A model generated the notes under the pieces. It ran no database searches, had not been told where the DNA came from, and saw only the letters and a list, made by a program, of their open reading frames with translations. The translations under genes and the position numbers were made by a program. Shown piece by piece: positions 36,334 to 46,213 of a stretch of 64,000 bases of DNA. This DNA comes from an uncultured Gammaproteobacteria bacterium (lineage in GTDB: Bacteria > Pseudomonadota > Gammaproteobacteria > UBA6429 > Thiohalophilaceae): the NCBI GenBank assembly GCA_913064945.1, contig CAJYAN010000006.1:1-64000 (forward strand), written 5' to 3'. How positions within the stretch are numbered: position 1 is the first letter of the stretch; the number at the start of each line of letters is the position of its first letter.

Positions 36334-37379
36334 GCGGTGCTTGAGATTAATTGTTGTAACGATTTTGTCCGGCGCCACCAACGATGCAGATGTTGACGAT
36401 TAACTACATAGGTGTGCTGACTACCAAAATCAAACGTTACGCGTAGCGAGCTGTTGGCTTCCAATTGAGCAACGATCGGTTGCAAGACATTGTTTTGCCA
36501 CTGCAGCAGGGCCTCAAACCAGGCCAGGGCATCCTGTTGCTGTTGCCGTTCGCGCCAGGAGAGATCCACCACCAATACCCTGCCCTGCATTTCCGATGGT
36601 ACTGCCGCTGCCAATGGCCGACAGGCAATTTCATGCAGTATTGCCAGACCCTTCACCATCAGGTCATCGCTATAAACGGCGGTGTAGTTGACATCGTTCT
36701 TTACGGGCAGTACACCGCCGCCCCAGGGCCAGACACTCGAGGCGGTTAATTGCCCCTGCGCCTCGCGTTGCTGATTCACTGGGTGGCTATACCAGGTCAT
36801 TTGCACCTCGTTCATAAGTCGGTGCCACTGCATAGCGTCCTCACCCTGCGGCAGATGTCGGCTGATGGTAAAACCCCTTACCTGCGCGGGAGACGTGGTC
36901 GTCAAGGCGATAGGCCGGGGCAGGCGTAGATACCAGTGATGCGAAGTAGTTCCCTGCAAACTCACCGACCACTCATCCAGCAAGGGGCGTATCGCCGCCT
37001 GCAGGGCAGTAGCTTCTTCCGCTGTTAAGGCCAGCTCCTCATGGGCGATTAATATCGCATCGTCACGATCTACCAGCAGACAGACCGGATCCAGTCGTAA
37101 CCAGTAGTCATTGCCAGGAGACCGCCCCTCCGCGAGAAGCGATACCGCCGCCAGCGGCAGTGCCTGTTGTGTGGCATCGACATTAAAATACGAAAAACAG
37201 GCCGCGTTATCATCCCGTGTTGCATGATCATTTTTTATCGAATCTGCACGGGAGAGGAGTTTTTGAAATTGTCCCAGCGCCGGCCAGTCAGCCGCCTGCC
37301 ATTGTTCCTGTCCTGCATACGGCCCCAGTAGGCCAGGGGCATAGACAATCAGTTCAGTGATGGAAGCGGCGCTCGCCAC
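36330..37379 (-). CDS. RpfE-like conserved protein (function unknown)
   Basis: The 349-residue protein resembles a group found next to recJ in gammaproteobacteria and named RpfE in the Xanthomonas rpf region. Some members are annotated as regulatory or phosphoglycerate-mutase-like. Recognisable conserved pieces are YWLRLDPVCLLVDRDDAILI, the LPQGEDAMQWHRLMNEVQMTWYSHPVN segment, and SSVWPWGGGVLP. No clear catalytic motif was identified. The start is GTG at 37379, 3 nt after the thrC stop. The stop overlaps recJ (ATGA). The position suggests a link to DNA repair or amino acid metabolism, but this is not shown. Confidence 0.7.
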   Translation of the reverse strand: MASAASITELIVYAPGLLGPYAGQEQWQAADWPALGQFQKLLSRADSIKNDHATRDDNAACFSYFNVDATQQALPLAAVSLLAEGRSPGNDYWLRLDPVCLLVDRDDAILIAHEELALTAEEATALQAAIRPLLDEWSVSLQGTTSHHWYLRLPRPIALTTTSPAQVRGFTISRHLPQGEDAMQWHRLMNEVQMTWYSHPVNQQREAQGQLTASSVWPWGGGVLPVKNDVNYTAVYSDDLMVKGLAILHEIACRPLAAAVPSEMQGRVLVVDLSWRERQQQQDALAWFEALLQWQNNVLQPIVAQLEANSSLRVTFDFGSQHTYVVNRQHLHRWWRRTKSLQQLISSTA

Positions 37380-37382
37380 GCG

Positions 37383-38468
37383 TTACTGCATATTACTGAG
37401 AATAGCCGCTTTAACCTGATCCAGTGTCGCGTCTACCGTGATCATATTGTTGCTACCTTCACATTGTGTAATTGCCGTATCCGGGTCTTTCAAACCATGG
37501 CCGGTCAGGGTGCAGACAATCTTGCTGCCCTCGGGGATCTTGCCGGATTTGATATCACGCATGGCACCGGCCAGTGAAGTCGCCGAGGCCGGCTCACAGA
37601 AGACGCCTTCTTTTTCGGTCAGCAGTTTTTGTGCGGCCAGGATTTCCTCATCGGTACATTCATCGAACCAGCCCTGTGACTCTTCCTTCACAACCCAGGC
37701 CTTGTCCCAGCTTTGTGGATGTCCAATCCGGATTGCAGTGGCGACGGTGTCCGGGTTATCGACCATCGCCCCACGCATGAAGGGCGCAGAACCCGCGGCC
37801 TGATAGCCCACCATTTTGGGCAGGCTGTTGACGATGCCGTTCTCGTGATATTCCTTATAGCCCATCCAGTGCGCCGTAATGTTGCCGGCGTTGCCGACAG
37901 GGATACAGTGAAAGTCCGGTGCCGCGCCAAGTTCTTCCAGAATTTCAAAGGCAGCGGTCTTCTGGCCTTGCAGACGATAGGGGTTGATCGAATTCACAAT
38001 GGTCACCGGCGCATGTTCAGCAACGTCCTTGACCAGCTGCATGCCTTCATCAAAGTTACCTTTGATCTGAATAACAACCGCTCCATGAATCATCGCCTGT
38101 GCCAGTTTACCCAGGGCAATCTTGCCTTCCGGAATTAAGACAAAGGCTTTAATACCAGCGCGCGCCGCATAGGCTGCCGCCGCCGCCGAGGTGTTGCCCG
38201 TCGAGGCACAGATAATCGCCTTACTGCCCTCTTCAACGGCCTTGGTCACGGCCATACACATACCACGGTCCTTGAACGAACCGGTCGGGTTCAGGCCTTC
38301 GTACTTGACGTAAATATCGACGTCTTTGCCCAGGGCAACCGGGATATTGTGTAAACGAATTAACGGCGTATTACCCTCACCAAGACTGATAATGCGCGTG
38401 TCATCATGTACCGGCAGGCGGTCACGGTATTTATCAATCAAGCCGGTGTAACGTGGTCGAAAAGGCAT
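37383..38468 (-). CDS. thrC: Threonine synthase
   Basis: ThrC is a PLP enzyme that converts O-phosphohomoserine to threonine. The 361-residue protein has the PLP lysine in PTGSFKDRGM (about residue 66), the phosphate-binding STGNTSAAAAAYAARAG, and GNAGNITAHWMGYKEYHE. The length and motifs fit the short bacterial ThrC. It lies after hom, separated by a 192-bp spacer that carries an inverted-repeat element. Confidence 0.96.
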   Translation of the reverse strand: MPFRPRYTGLIDKYRDRLPVHDDTRIISLGEGNTPLIRLHNIPVALGKDVDIYVKYEGLNPTGSFKDRGMCMAVTKAVEEGSKAIICASTGNTSAAAAAYAARAGIKAFVLIPEGKIALGKLAQAMIHGAVVIQIKGNFDEGMQLVKDVAEHAPVTIVNSINPYRLQGQKTAAFEILEELGAAPDFHCIPVGNAGNITAHWMGYKEYHENGIVNSLPKMVGYQAAGSAPFMRGAMVDNPDTVATAIRIGHPQSWDKAWVVKEESQGWFDECTDEEILAAQKLLTEKEGVFCEPASATSLAGAMRDIKSGKIPEGSKIVCTLTGHGLKDPDTAITQCEGSNNMITVDATLDQVKAAILSNMQ

Positions 38469-38488
38469 AACTTTTACTCCTAAATTTA

Positions 38489-38660
38489 TTCATCTTCAAC
38501 GCAAGGGCGCTATGGCGCAAAGAATATTTGATTACGATGCTGCATAACTCTCTGATAATTCAAAGCACTGCTATGCCATACATTTTCCAGTATCAATTCA
38601 AATTGTTATCTTTAAATACTTAATAACGCTTCGCGCCTTTGCGACTTTGCGTTAATACAT
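38489..38660. repeat. Inverted-repeat intergenic element A (AACGCAA-type ends)
   Basis: The hom-thrC spacer is bounded by inverted arms. The left arm is TTCAACGCAAGGGCGCTATG, continuing GGCGCAAAGAATATT. The right arm, read on the minus strand, is TTAACGCAAAGTCGCAAAGG, continuing CGCGAAGCG. The AT-rich centre (about 100 bp) has no coding. Two related elements occur at 42987-43158 and 58963-59098. It interrupts the hom-thrC operon. Confidence 0.65.
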
Positions 38661-39977
38661 TTAATTCGCATCCAGTGCTTCCATACGGATACGAGTCACT
38701 GCACCGTGGATACTCGGTAATGCCTCGATGCTGGCGATGGCCTGGTTCATTCGGGCCTCCTGTACGCGGTGGGTCAGCATGATGACAGACACGTCGGTGG
38801 ACTTGTCGACGGGTTCTTTTTGTATCAATGCCTCGATACTAATCCCCTGCCCGCCCAGTATGGTGGTTACCTTGGCCATGACACCTGGCTCATCCGCGGC
38901 CTGCATACGCAGATAGTATGCCGTCTCAATGTCGTCCATTTTCAAGATGGGGAGATCAGAAAGCGCATCCGCCTGAAAGGCCAGGTGTGGCACACGATTC
39001 TCCGGATCCGAAGTTAATGCACGGACCACATCCACCAGATCCGCGACGACCGCGGAGGCAGTCGGTTCAGCTCCCGCACCGGCGCCATAATAAAGCGTCG
39101 GTCCCACCGCATCGCCCATGACTAAAACGGCATTCATAACACCGTCAACATTGGCAATCAGACGACGTTCCGGGATTAGAGTGGGATGCACGCGCAATTC
39201 AATCCCTTTGTCGGTACGGCGGGAGATCCCCAGATGCTTAATGCGATAGCCAAGGGCCTCGGCATAGTTCACATCGTCGCGAGTGATTTTAGTAATGCCT
39301 TCGGTATAAGCGGCGTCAAACTGCAACGGAATGCCAAACGCAATGGAGGCCAAAATGGTCAGCTTGTGGGCAGCATCAATACCCTCAACATCGAAGGTCG
39401 GGTCGGCCTCGGCATAGCCCAGTGCCTGTGCCTCTTTTAAGACATCGACAAAGTCACGTCCCTTGTCCTTCATCTCGGTGAGAATAAAATTACCCGTTCC
39501 GTTAATGATCCCGGCCAGCCATTGAATCTCGTTACCGGCCAGACCTTCGCGAATGGCCTTAATAATCGGAATGCCGCCCGCGACCGCCGCTTCAAAGGCC
39601 ACCATCACACCTTTGGCCTGGGCCGCCTGGAAAATTTCATTACCGTGCTTGGCGATCAGGGCCTTATTGGCCGTCACCACATGCTTACCATTGGCGATTG
39701 CCTTCTCGACCAGCTCTTTGGCGAGACCATCACCACCAATTAATTCCACAATGATTTCAACTTCTGGGTCATTGACCACATCCATCGGATGAGTCGTCAG
39801 CTTAATACCGGCGGTATCACAAATACGTGGCCGTGACAGGTCGCGCGCCGCGGCGTGTGTGATCTCAATGCCGCGCCCGGCGCGACGTGAAATTTCTTCG
39901 GCATTTCGTTTCAATACATTGACGGTGCCGCCGCCGACGGTTCCTAATCCCAATAGACCTACTTTGACTGGTTTCAT
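38661..39977 (-). CDS. hom: Homoserine dehydrogenase
   Basis: Hom reduces aspartate semialdehyde to homoserine with NAD(P)H in the threonine/methionine branch. The 438-residue protein has the N-terminal Rossmann motif VGLLGLGTVGGGTV, the catalytic core with AGGIPIIKAIREGLAGNEI and GIINGTGNFILTEM, and a C-terminal ACT regulatory domain (YYLRMQAADEPGVMAKVTTILGGQGISIEAL) that usually mediates threonine feedback. It sits 48 bp downstream of the alaA-type gene. Confidence 0.96.
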   Translation of the reverse strand: MKPVKVGLLGLGTVGGGTVNVLKRNAEEISRRAGRGIEITHAAARDLSRPRICDTAGIKLTTHPMDVVNDPEVEIIVELIGGDGLAKELVEKAIANGKHVVTANKALIAKHGNEIFQAAQAKGVMVAFEAAVAGGIPIIKAIREGLAGNEIQWLAGIINGTGNFILTEMKDKGRDFVDVLKEAQALGYAEADPTFDVEGIDAAHKLTILASIAFGIPLQFDAAYTEGITKITRDDVNYAEALGYRIKHLGISRRTDKGIELRVHPTLIPERRLIANVDGVMNAVLVMGDAVGPTLYYGAGAGAEPTASAVVADLVDVVRALTSDPENRVPHLAFQADALSDLPILKMDDIETAYYLRMQAADEPGVMAKVTTILGGQGISIEALIQKEPVDKSTDVSVIMLTHRVQEARMNQAIASIEALPSIHGAVTRIRMEALDAN

Positions 39978-40025
39978 TTTAGCGTAACTCTTTTTCCATT
40001 ATTCATTTCGTATGCGTAAAGACCA

Positions 40026-41249
40026 TTATGCATGCAGCTTGCGGTAGTGCGCCAGAAAACGCTCAATTCTTTGCATGGCGTCCTGCAAGTCATCCGCGTT
40101 CGGCAAAAACACCGCCCGAAAGTGATCCGGCTGCGGCCAGTTAAAACCACTGCCCTGTACGACAAGGACCTTTTCCATTTCCAGCAGCTGCAGGACAAAC
40201 GCCTGATCATTCTGAATGGGATACAGCGTTGGATCGAGACGTGGAAATAAATACAACGCCGCCCGTGGTTTGACACAACTGACACCGGGCATCGAAGTGA
40301 GCATGTCATAGGCCATATCCCGCTGACGTCGCAGGCGTCCACCCTCGGCGACAAGGTCATTGATACTCTGATAACCACCCAGTGCCGTCTGAATCGCGTA
40401 TTGCCCTGGCACATTGGAACACAGCCGCATGGAGGCCAGAATATCCAGTCCCTCCAGATAATCCCTGGCGTGCTCCTTTTCGCCCGAGACCACCATCCAG
40501 CCCGAACGATAGCCACAGGCACGGTAATTTTTTGATAGACCATTAAAGGTCACAAACAGCACGTCGTCGGCAAACGAGGCGATTGCGGTGTGCTGGGCCT
40601 CATCATAAAGCATCTTGTCATAGATCTCATCGGCATAGATGATGAGTTGGTGCTGACGGGCGATCTCAACAATCGCTTTTAAAAGATCATCAGGATACAG
40701 TGCCCCCGTAGGGTTGTTCGGGTTAATGACCACAATGGCGCGAGTACGATCGGTAATTTTGGCGCGAATATCATCCAGGTCCGGTAGCCAGCCATTGGCC
40801 TCATCACAAATATAGTGACGCGCCACCCCGCCGCCCAGGCTCACCGCCGCCGTCCATAGCGGATAATCCGGTGCCGGCACCAACACCTCGTCACCATTAT
40901 TCAGCAGGCCATGCATGGCCAGCACAATTAATTCAGAGGCACCGTTACCAATATATATATCCTCCAGGCCAACACCTTCAATATTCTTCGCCTGGGTGTA
41001 ATGCATGACCGCCTTGCGAGCGGCAAACAGACCTTTGGAGTCCGAATAACCCGAGGCATTGGGCAGGTTGTAGATCACATCCTGCTGGATTTCTTCCGGT
41101 GCGGCAAAGCCAAACGATGCCAGGTTACCAATATTAAGTTTGATGATCCGCTGACCTTCTTCTTCCATTTGCCGCGCACGGGCCAGAATCGGTCCGCGGA
41201 TGTCGTAACAGACATTCGCCAGTTTCAATGATTTTTGAATTGCCTTCAT
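40026..41249 (-). CDS. alaA: Alanine transaminase AlaA-type (class I aminotransferase)
   Basis: The 407-residue PLP aminotransferase closely follows E. coli AlaA (YfbQ): [11 protein letters not shown]-like [57 protein letters not shown] and [13 protein letters not shown]. The PLP lysine is in [19 protein letters not shown]. It makes alanine from pyruvate and glutamate. Its ATG overlaps the alaC stop (ATGA), so a second alanine transaminase is translated from the same message. Confidence 0.93.
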   Translation of the reverse strand: MKAIQKSLKLANVCYDIRGPILARARQMEEEGQRIIKLNIGNLASFGFAAPEEIQQDVIYNLPNASGYSDSKGLFAARKAVMHYTQAKNIEGVGLEDIYIGNGASELIVLAMHGLLNNGDEVLVPAPDYPLWTAAVSLGGGVARHYICDEANGWLPDLDDIRAKITDRTRAIVVINPNNPTGALYPDDLLKAIVEIARQHQLIIYADEIYDKMLYDEAQHTAIASFADDVLFVTFNGLSKNYRACGYRSGWMVVSGEKEHARDYLEGLDILASMRLCSNVPGQYAIQTALGGYQSINDLVAEGGRLRRQRDMAYDMLTSMPGVSCVKPRAALYLFPRLDPTLYPIQNDQAFVLQLLEMEKVLVVQGSGFNWPQPDHFRAVFLPNADDLQDAMQRIERFLAHYRKLHA

Positions 41250-42436
41250 TGGATCAGACCATCTTTCTTGAACAGGTCACGGATACCGCGCACCGCCTGA
41301 CGGGTGCGGTGTTCATTCTCGATCAAACCGAAACGCACATGGTCATCGCCATACTCACCAAAACCAATGCCGGGCGAGACCGCCACCCTGGCCTCTTTTA
41401 GTAACAACTTCGAAAATTCCAGTGAGCCCATTTCACGATAGGCCTCGGGAATCGGTGCCCAGACAAACATGGTGGCCCGGGGTTTTTCCACCGCCCAGCC
41501 CAGGCTATTTAAGCCCTCACACAGGACATCGCGACGCTTTCGATAGCGCTCACAAATCTCGGCCACACAGTCCTGCGGACCTTCCAGCGCGGCAATTGCC
41601 GCAATCTGGATGGGGGTGAACATGCCATAGTCGAGATACGACTTCATCCGTGCCAGCGCCGCCACCAGGGTGGCATTGCCACACATAAAGCCAACTCGCC
41701 AGCCGGGCATATTGTAGCTTTTGGAGAGCGAAAAAAATTCAACCGCGACCTCTTTGGCTCCCGCCACCTGTAGAATCGACGGGGCCTTGTAACCATCGTA
41801 GACTAGGTCCGCATAGGCAATATCCTGCACCACCCAGATCTGATGCTCACGGGCGATGGCAATGACTTTTTCATAAAACGCCAGATCCACACACTGCGCC
41901 GTCGGATTACCGGGGAAGTTGAGTATCAGCATCTTGGGCTTGGGCCAGGAATCCTTAATCGCCTTTTCCAGGGCCTCAAAGAAGTCGACACCCGCCACCA
42001 GTGGTACATGACGGATATCCGCACCGGCAATAATAAAACCATAGGGATGAATGGGATAAGCCGGGTTCGGCACCAGGACCGCGTCTCCCGGACCCACAGT
42101 CGCCATGGCCAGGTGGGCCAGCCCCTCTTTGGAGCCGATGGTCACAATGGCCTCGGAATCCGCGTCCAAATCCACGTCAAAACGGTTCTTGTACCAGTGA
42201 CAAATGGCCCGTCTTAGCCGAGGGATGCCCTTGGAAACCGAGTAACGATGCGTATCACCCCGCTGGGCAGCCTCAACCAGCTTATCGACAATATGCTGGG
42301 GCGTCGGCTGGTCAGGATTGCCCATGCCAAAGTCAATAATATCTTCACCCCGGGCTCTCGCGGCGGCTTTCAATTCATTGACGATATTGAAGACGTAGGG
42401 CGGGAGCCGTTTGATTCTAGGAAAGTCGTCGATCAA
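41246..42436 (-). CDS. alaC: Alanine transaminase AlaC-type (class I aminotransferase)
   Basis: The 396-residue protein follows AlaC (YfdZ): [47 protein letters not shown] and [13 protein letters not shown]. The PLP lysine is in [17 protein letters not shown]. AlaC transfers amino groups between glutamate and pyruvate and in many proteobacteria lies upstream of hom-thrC. The start codon is TTG (42436) with AGGG about 8 nt upstream. It is the first gene of alaC-alaA-hom-thrC and divergent from the Mth938-type gene. Confidence 0.93.
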   Translation of the reverse strand: MIDDFPRIKRLPPYVFNIVNELKAAARARGEDIIDFGMGNPDQPTPQHIVDKLVEAAQRGDTHRYSVSKGIPRLRRAICHWYKNRFDVDLDADSEAIVTIGSKEGLAHLAMATVGPGDAVLVPNPAYPIHPYGFIIAGADIRHVPLVAGVDFFEALEKAIKDSWPKPKMLILNFPGNPTAQCVDLAFYEKVIAIAREHQIWVVQDIAYADLVYDGYKAPSILQVAGAKEVAVEFFSLSKSYNMPGWRVGFMCGNATLVAALARMKSYLDYGMFTPIQIAAIAALEGPQDCVAEICERYRKRRDVLCEGLNSLGWAVEKPRATMFVWAPIPEAYREMGSLEFSKLLLKEARVAVSPGIGFGEYGDDHVRFGLIENEHRTRQAVRGIRDLFKKDGLIQ

Positions 42437-42568
42437 GCGAGTAACCCTGAGAAAGTGTTAAAATGTGGTTGTTCCAACGGGCTCAACGCCCGCCCGCAAA
42501 GCTGGTAACATTAACGGCTAGGCCCGCTAACTGTCAATGACGAAACGAGTTTTACGGAAATCCAGGAC

Positions 42569-42979
42569 ATGAAATTCAATCTTGAAAACAGCGACCGCTA
42601 CACTGTCATCGGCTACCAGCCCGGCGAGATTACAGTGCTGCTGGGCATGACGACAGAGACCGAGGACGAACGCCCGCGACCGCAAAAACAAACCCTCAGG
42701 ACCAGCTTTATCCTGACCCCGAACCAGCTAATCACAGACTGGCCGGTATCCAGTATCGAGGCCCTGGGAAGTCATCATTTAGACACGATCCTGGCCTTAG
42801 CACCGGAACTCGTATTAATAGGCTCCGGTGCCACGCACCGCTTTCCCGACGTCAGCCTGCTGGCCCCACTGCTGCAAGCCCAGATTGGTTATGAAATCAT
42901 GGACAGCCATGCAGCCTGCCGAACCTATAATCTATTACGAGGAGAAGGCCGTCGGGTAGTGGCGGGGATTTTGATTTAG
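42569..42979 (+). CDS. Mth938/DUF498-type small protein
   Basis: The 136-residue protein matches the Mth938/NDUFAF3-like family. It shows SFILTPNQLITDWPVSSIEAL, a central GSGATHRFPDVSLLAPL and a C-terminal region ending VVAGILI. The mitochondrial relative NDUFAF3 helps assemble respiratory complex I. The bacterial role is not known. It is single-domain and cytoplasmic, and stands alone between the divergent alaC and the convergent rpoS. Confidence 0.8.
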   Translation: MKFNLENSDRYTVIGYQPGEITVLLGMTTETEDERPRPQKQTLRTSFILTPNQLITDWPVSSIEALGSHHLDTILALAPELVLIGSGATHRFPDVSLLAPLLQAQIGYEIMDSHAACRTYNLLRGEGRRVVAGILI

Positions 42980-42986
42980 AGACGTC

Positions 42987-43158
42987 ATTCAACGCAAAGA
43001 CGCCGTGGCGCAGAGTATTTATTGATTACAGCTCCGGGGAATCATGAGGAAATGATGACTTTACCCAATGCCCCTCTTACTCTTTTCGCGCATTAAACAT
43101 TACGCTTATTTTTTGTCTTTGAAACTTTACGCCTTCGCGTGGTTGCGTTGAAAGGCAC
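42987..43158. repeat. Inverted-repeat intergenic element B (AACGCAA-type ends)
   Basis: The left arm is TTCAACGCAAAGACGCCGTG, then GCGCAGAGTATTTATTGATTAC, which closely matches the left arm of element A including ATATT-like and GATTAC. The right arm read on the minus strand is TTCAACGCAACCACGCGAAG. The centre has no gene. It lies at the convergent junction of the Mth938-type gene and rpoS. Confidence 0.65.
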
Positions 43159-43160
43159 TA

Positions 43161-44177
43161 TTATTTAAATAAGGCCTCACAGGAATAACCTTCGTGTTCA
43201 AGAATTTCACGCAGCTTGCGCAGGGCTTCGATCTGGATCTGTCGCACGCGCTCTCGGGTTACGCCAATACTGGTGCCTACCTCTTCAAGGGTTGAGACAT
43301 CATACCCGTTCAGGCCAAATCGACGAGCCACGACTTCACGTTGCTTATCGGAAAGTTGTGCCAGCCAGTTATCCAGGTTGGCGCGGACATCGTCATCCTG
43401 CAACAGAATAACGGGGTCGGTATTATTCTCATCCGGGATCGCATCGAGCAGAGAGTTATCAGTATCCTGACCCAGAGGGACATCCACTGAGGCAATACGC
43501 TCATTTAGCCCCAGCATTTTTTTCACGTCGCCAATAGGTTTATCCAGCATCTCGGCAATCTCTTCCGGACTGGGTTCATGGTCCAGGGTCTGCGCCAGAT
43601 GACGCGCTGCACGCAGATAAATATTGATCTCTTTTACCACGTGAATGGGTAGGCGAATGGTTCGGGTCTGATTCATGATGGCCCGCTCAATGGTCTGTCG
43701 AATCCACCAGGTCGCATAGGTCGAAAAACGGAAGCCACGCTCCGGGTCAAACTTCTCCACAGCACGAATAAGACCAAGATTGCCCTCTTCGATCAGGTCG
43801 AGCAGGGCCAGACCACGGTTGAGATAGCGCCGGGCGATCTTGACCACCAGCCGAAGATTGCACTCGATCATTTTGGCCCGGGCGGCCATATCACCCTTAA
43901 GCGCCTTACGGGAATAAAAGACTTCTTCTTCCGCCGTGAGTAAGGGAGAAAAACCAATTTCACTCAAATACAGGCGAGTGGCATCCATTTGGCCATCAGA
44001 GACATCGCCCGGTGCAAAAGTCGTCTTGGCCTCACTATCGTCAATGACCTCTTGCGCCGTATCCTCTGTCTCCAGCAACAGCGTGTCGTCATCGTCGACC
44101 AGTTCCTCCGGCTCGACATCCGCATCCGTCGATTTTTTTTCCGCGTCTTTTTTTTGCATCGAGTTACGTCGCTCCAT
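43161..44177 (-). CDS. rpoS: RNA polymerase sigma factor RpoS
   Basis: RpoS is the general stress and stationary-phase sigma factor. The 338-residue protein has region 1.2 ([22 protein letters not shown]), region 2 ([55 protein letters not shown]), region 3 and region 4 with the HTH ([27 protein letters not shown]). It lacks the long region 1.1 of RpoD, which supports RpoS. nlpD is just upstream, and in related bacteria the main rpoS promoter lies within nlpD. Confidence 0.96.
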   Translation of the reverse strand: MERRNSMQKKDAEKKSTDADVEPEELVDDDDTLLLETEDTAQEVIDDSEAKTTFAPGDVSDGQMDATRLYLSEIGFSPLLTAEEEVFYSRKALKGDMAARAKMIECNLRLVVKIARRYLNRGLALLDLIEEGNLGLIRAVEKFDPERGFRFSTYATWWIRQTIERAIMNQTRTIRLPIHVVKEINIYLRAARHLAQTLDHEPSPEEIAEMLDKPIGDVKKMLGLNERIASVDVPLGQDTDNSLLDAIPDENNTDPVILLQDDDVRANLDNWLAQLSDKQREVVARRFGLNGYDVSTLEEVGTSIGVTRERVRQIQIEALRKLREILEHEGYSCEALFK

Positions 44178-44200
44178 CCTCTCGACCTGCCTGCATTTGT

Positions 44201-44986
44201 TTAGTGTTTGGGTAAATAGCGTAAAGGGTTAACCGGCTTTCCATCGCGACGAATTTCAAAATGTAACTGCACTGTTTTCGTTCCGCTCTTTCCCATATCG
44301 GCAATTTGCTGTCTGGCCTTTACAGTTTGATTTTCTTTTACCAGATTTTTTTTATTATGGGCGTAGGCGCTGAAGTATTCTTCGTTATGCTTCACAATTA
44401 TCAAATTGCCATATCCCCTCAGGCCATTGCCACTATACACAACTTTTCCGGCGGCGGCAGCCCGGACCGGCTGACCGAGACGGCCCCCAATATCGATCCC
44501 CTTGCGGCCTGCATCGGTATGTGAAAATGTGGTTAACAATCGTCCGCTGCTCGGCCAGTACCAGACCAGTTTTTCATTGTCCTGATTTTGTGACGGCAGT
44601 GTCGGCGTGACTGGCGCTGGACGATAGCTGCGATTGCGCCTGATGGGCGCAGGATTACTGCGCTGCACAACCTGTGGTGGCGGTGTTAGTCGAATTTTCT
44701 GCAGGGGAAAGATGGTATACGGTGGTTTTATCCCGTTCCAGCTCGCCAGCTGACGGGTATCATAACCGTGCTGCCAGGCAATAGAATAAAGCGTCTCCCC
44801 TTTCTGTACGACATAATAATCGGCATCTCTATGCGCCCCCGATGGCGACGGCACCGAACCTGAGGCACGCTTCCAGGGATGAAAATAATTCTTGGTATAG
44901 ATACCTGTCTGGGAACAGCCACTCAGTAGCAACAGTGCTACCAATACCAGCGATATTGTCAGCTGACTCGGCTTCACGACTTCCAT
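44201..44986 (-). CDS. nlpD: LysM/LytM lipoprotein NlpD-type
   Basis: NlpD is an outer-membrane lipoprotein that activates the cell-division amidase AmiC. The protein (261 residues) has the lipobox LLLSGC (about residues 17-22), a LysM domain ([30 protein letters not shown]) and a LytM/M23 domain. The LytM part reads GRKGIDIGG where active enzymes have HxxxD. The first metal His is therefore missing and the domain should be non-catalytic, as in known activators. The ATG at 44986 overlaps yqaA by 13 nt. Confidence 0.93.
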   Translation of the reverse strand: MEVVKPSQLTISLVLVALLLLSGCSQTGIYTKNYFHPWKRASGSVPSPSGAHRDADYYVVQKGETLYSIAWQHGYDTRQLASWNGIKPPYTIFPLQKIRLTPPPQVVQRSNPAPIRRNRSYRPAPVTPTLPSQNQDNEKLVWYWPSSGRLLTTFSHTDAGRKGIDIGGRLGQPVRAAAAGKVVYSGNGLRGYGNLIIVKHNEEYFSAYAHNKKNLVKENQTVKARQQIADMGKSGTKTVQLHFEIRRDGKPVNPLRYLPKH

Positions 44987-45552
44987 AAAAAGTAGCCAAC
45001 AATGACTACTAGGATCATTAACCAGCCAAGGCGATCGATATACTGCCGCAGGATATTTTCCATCCGCTCTCCGCCCCAAACCATTAGACCGGCAACGAGA
45101 TAAAAACGCGCCCCCCGCCCAATCGCAGAGGCCAGGACAAAGGGGAGAAAGGCCATGCCGACGACCCCGGCAGAAATCGTAAAGACCTTATAGGGGATCG
45201 GTGAAAACCCGGCCAGAAACACCATCCAGACCCCCCAGACCTTGAACCATTCAACCGTTTCGGTATAACGGCTCCAGTAACCCAGTTTGTGCAACCAGGG
45301 TTCAATGAGGTCAAAGGCAAACATACCAATCAGGTAGCCAAGGATACCTCCGCAGACCGATGCCAGTGTGGTCAGCAGGGCATAACGCCAGGCCTTGTCG
45401 GGTTTGGCCAGGGACATCGGTGCCAGCATGACGTCCGGCGGAATGGGGAAAAAGGAAGACTCGGCAAAACTGAGCCCGGCCAGATATCGATTGGCATGCG
45501 GGTGTTTGGCCCATTGCATGACACGTTCATATAATTTAGAAAAGAGTTTCAA
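44974..45552 (-). CDS. YqaA-family membrane protein (VTT/DedA-like)
   Basis: The 192-residue protein has several hydrophobic segments and the DedA/VTT-like motif LAGLSFAESSFFPIPPDVMLAPMSL (ESxxxPxPxD). The C-terminal FYLVAGLMVWGGERM region and SAIGRGARFYL complete the family pattern. VTT proteins move or organise membrane lipids; DedA members include undecaprenyl-phosphate flippases. YqaA function is not settled. The start is TTG at 45552 with AAAGGACG upstream, directly after pcm. The insertion of yqaA between pcm and nlpD occurs in many gammaproteobacteria. Confidence 0.85.
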   Translation of the reverse strand: MKLFSKLYERVMQWAKHPHANRYLAGLSFAESSFFPIPPDVMLAPMSLAKPDKAWRYALLTTLASVCGGILGYLIGMFAFDLIEPWLHKLGYWSRYTETVEWFKVWGVWMVFLAGFSPIPYKVFTISAGVVGMAFLPFVLASAIGRGARFYLVAGLMVWGGERMENILRQYIDRLGWLMILVVIVGYFLWKS

Positions 45553-45553
45553 A

Positions 45554-46213
45554 CTAGCGTCCTTTTACCAGCGGCACAAAACTGACCCAATCCAGCGCTT
45601 CGTGATGAAAATCATCCGCCAGTCGCCGAATCACAAATAAACGTTGCTGACCGGCCTGCCCAACCGGAATCACCAAGCGCCCTGCTTCACTGAGCTGCAG
45701 CAACAATTCCTTCGGGACCTCCTCCGGTGCCGCCGTGACCAGAATCGCATCATAGGGTGCAAATGCATTCCAGCCCCAGTGACCATCAGTGGTACGAAAA
45801 ATAACATTGCGTAGATCCAGTTGTGCCAGGCGTTGCCTGGCCTGTTCCTGAAGGGGTGGAATACGCTCTACGCTAAACACCTGATCAACCAGTTGCGCCA
45901 GCACCGCCGTCTGATAACCACAGCCGGTCCCGACCTCCAGCACCTTTTTAATGGGCGCCCCCTCCAGCAACACCTCGGTCATACGCGCCACAATATAAGG
46001 TTGGGAGATGGTTTGTCCATGGCCAATGGGCAGGGCCGTGTCTTCATAGGCCCGGCTGGCCAGGGCCTCATCAATAAACAGGTGTCGTGGTGTGGTCCGC
46101 ATAACCTCCAACACCTGCTCATTGACAATGCCCTTATCGCGCAGGCGCTCGATCAGGCGATCCCGGGTTCGCTGCGAGGTCATGCCAATGCCCTGTAACT
46201 GCATTAAGTTCAT
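45554..46213 (-). CDS. pcm: Protein-L-isoaspartate O-methyltransferase
   Basis: Pcm repairs isoaspartyl residues in aged proteins by SAM-dependent methylation. The 219-residue protein shows [41 protein letters not shown] (substrate and conserved region), then the SAM motif [18 protein letters not shown] and [18 protein letters not shown]. The ATG at 46213 overlaps the surE stop (ATGA), as is usual in the surE-pcm-nlpD-rpoS cluster. Confidence 0.96.
   Translation of the reverse strand: MNLMQLQGIGMTSQRTRDRLIERLRDKGIVNEQVLEVMRTTPRHLFIDEALASRAYEDTALPIGHGQTISQPYIVARMTEVLLEGAPIKKVLEVGTGCGYQTAVLAQLVDQVFSVERIPPLQEQARQRLAQLDLRNVIFRTTDGHWGWNAFAPYDAILVTAAPEEVPKELLLQLSEAGRLVIPVGQAGQQRLFVIRRLADDFHHEALDWVSFVPLVKGR

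Noticed and set aside
39974-40543. Minus-strand 189-codon frame overlapping alaA
   Set aside because: It is in another frame of the clearly conserved aminotransferase gene and looks like low-information coding shadow.
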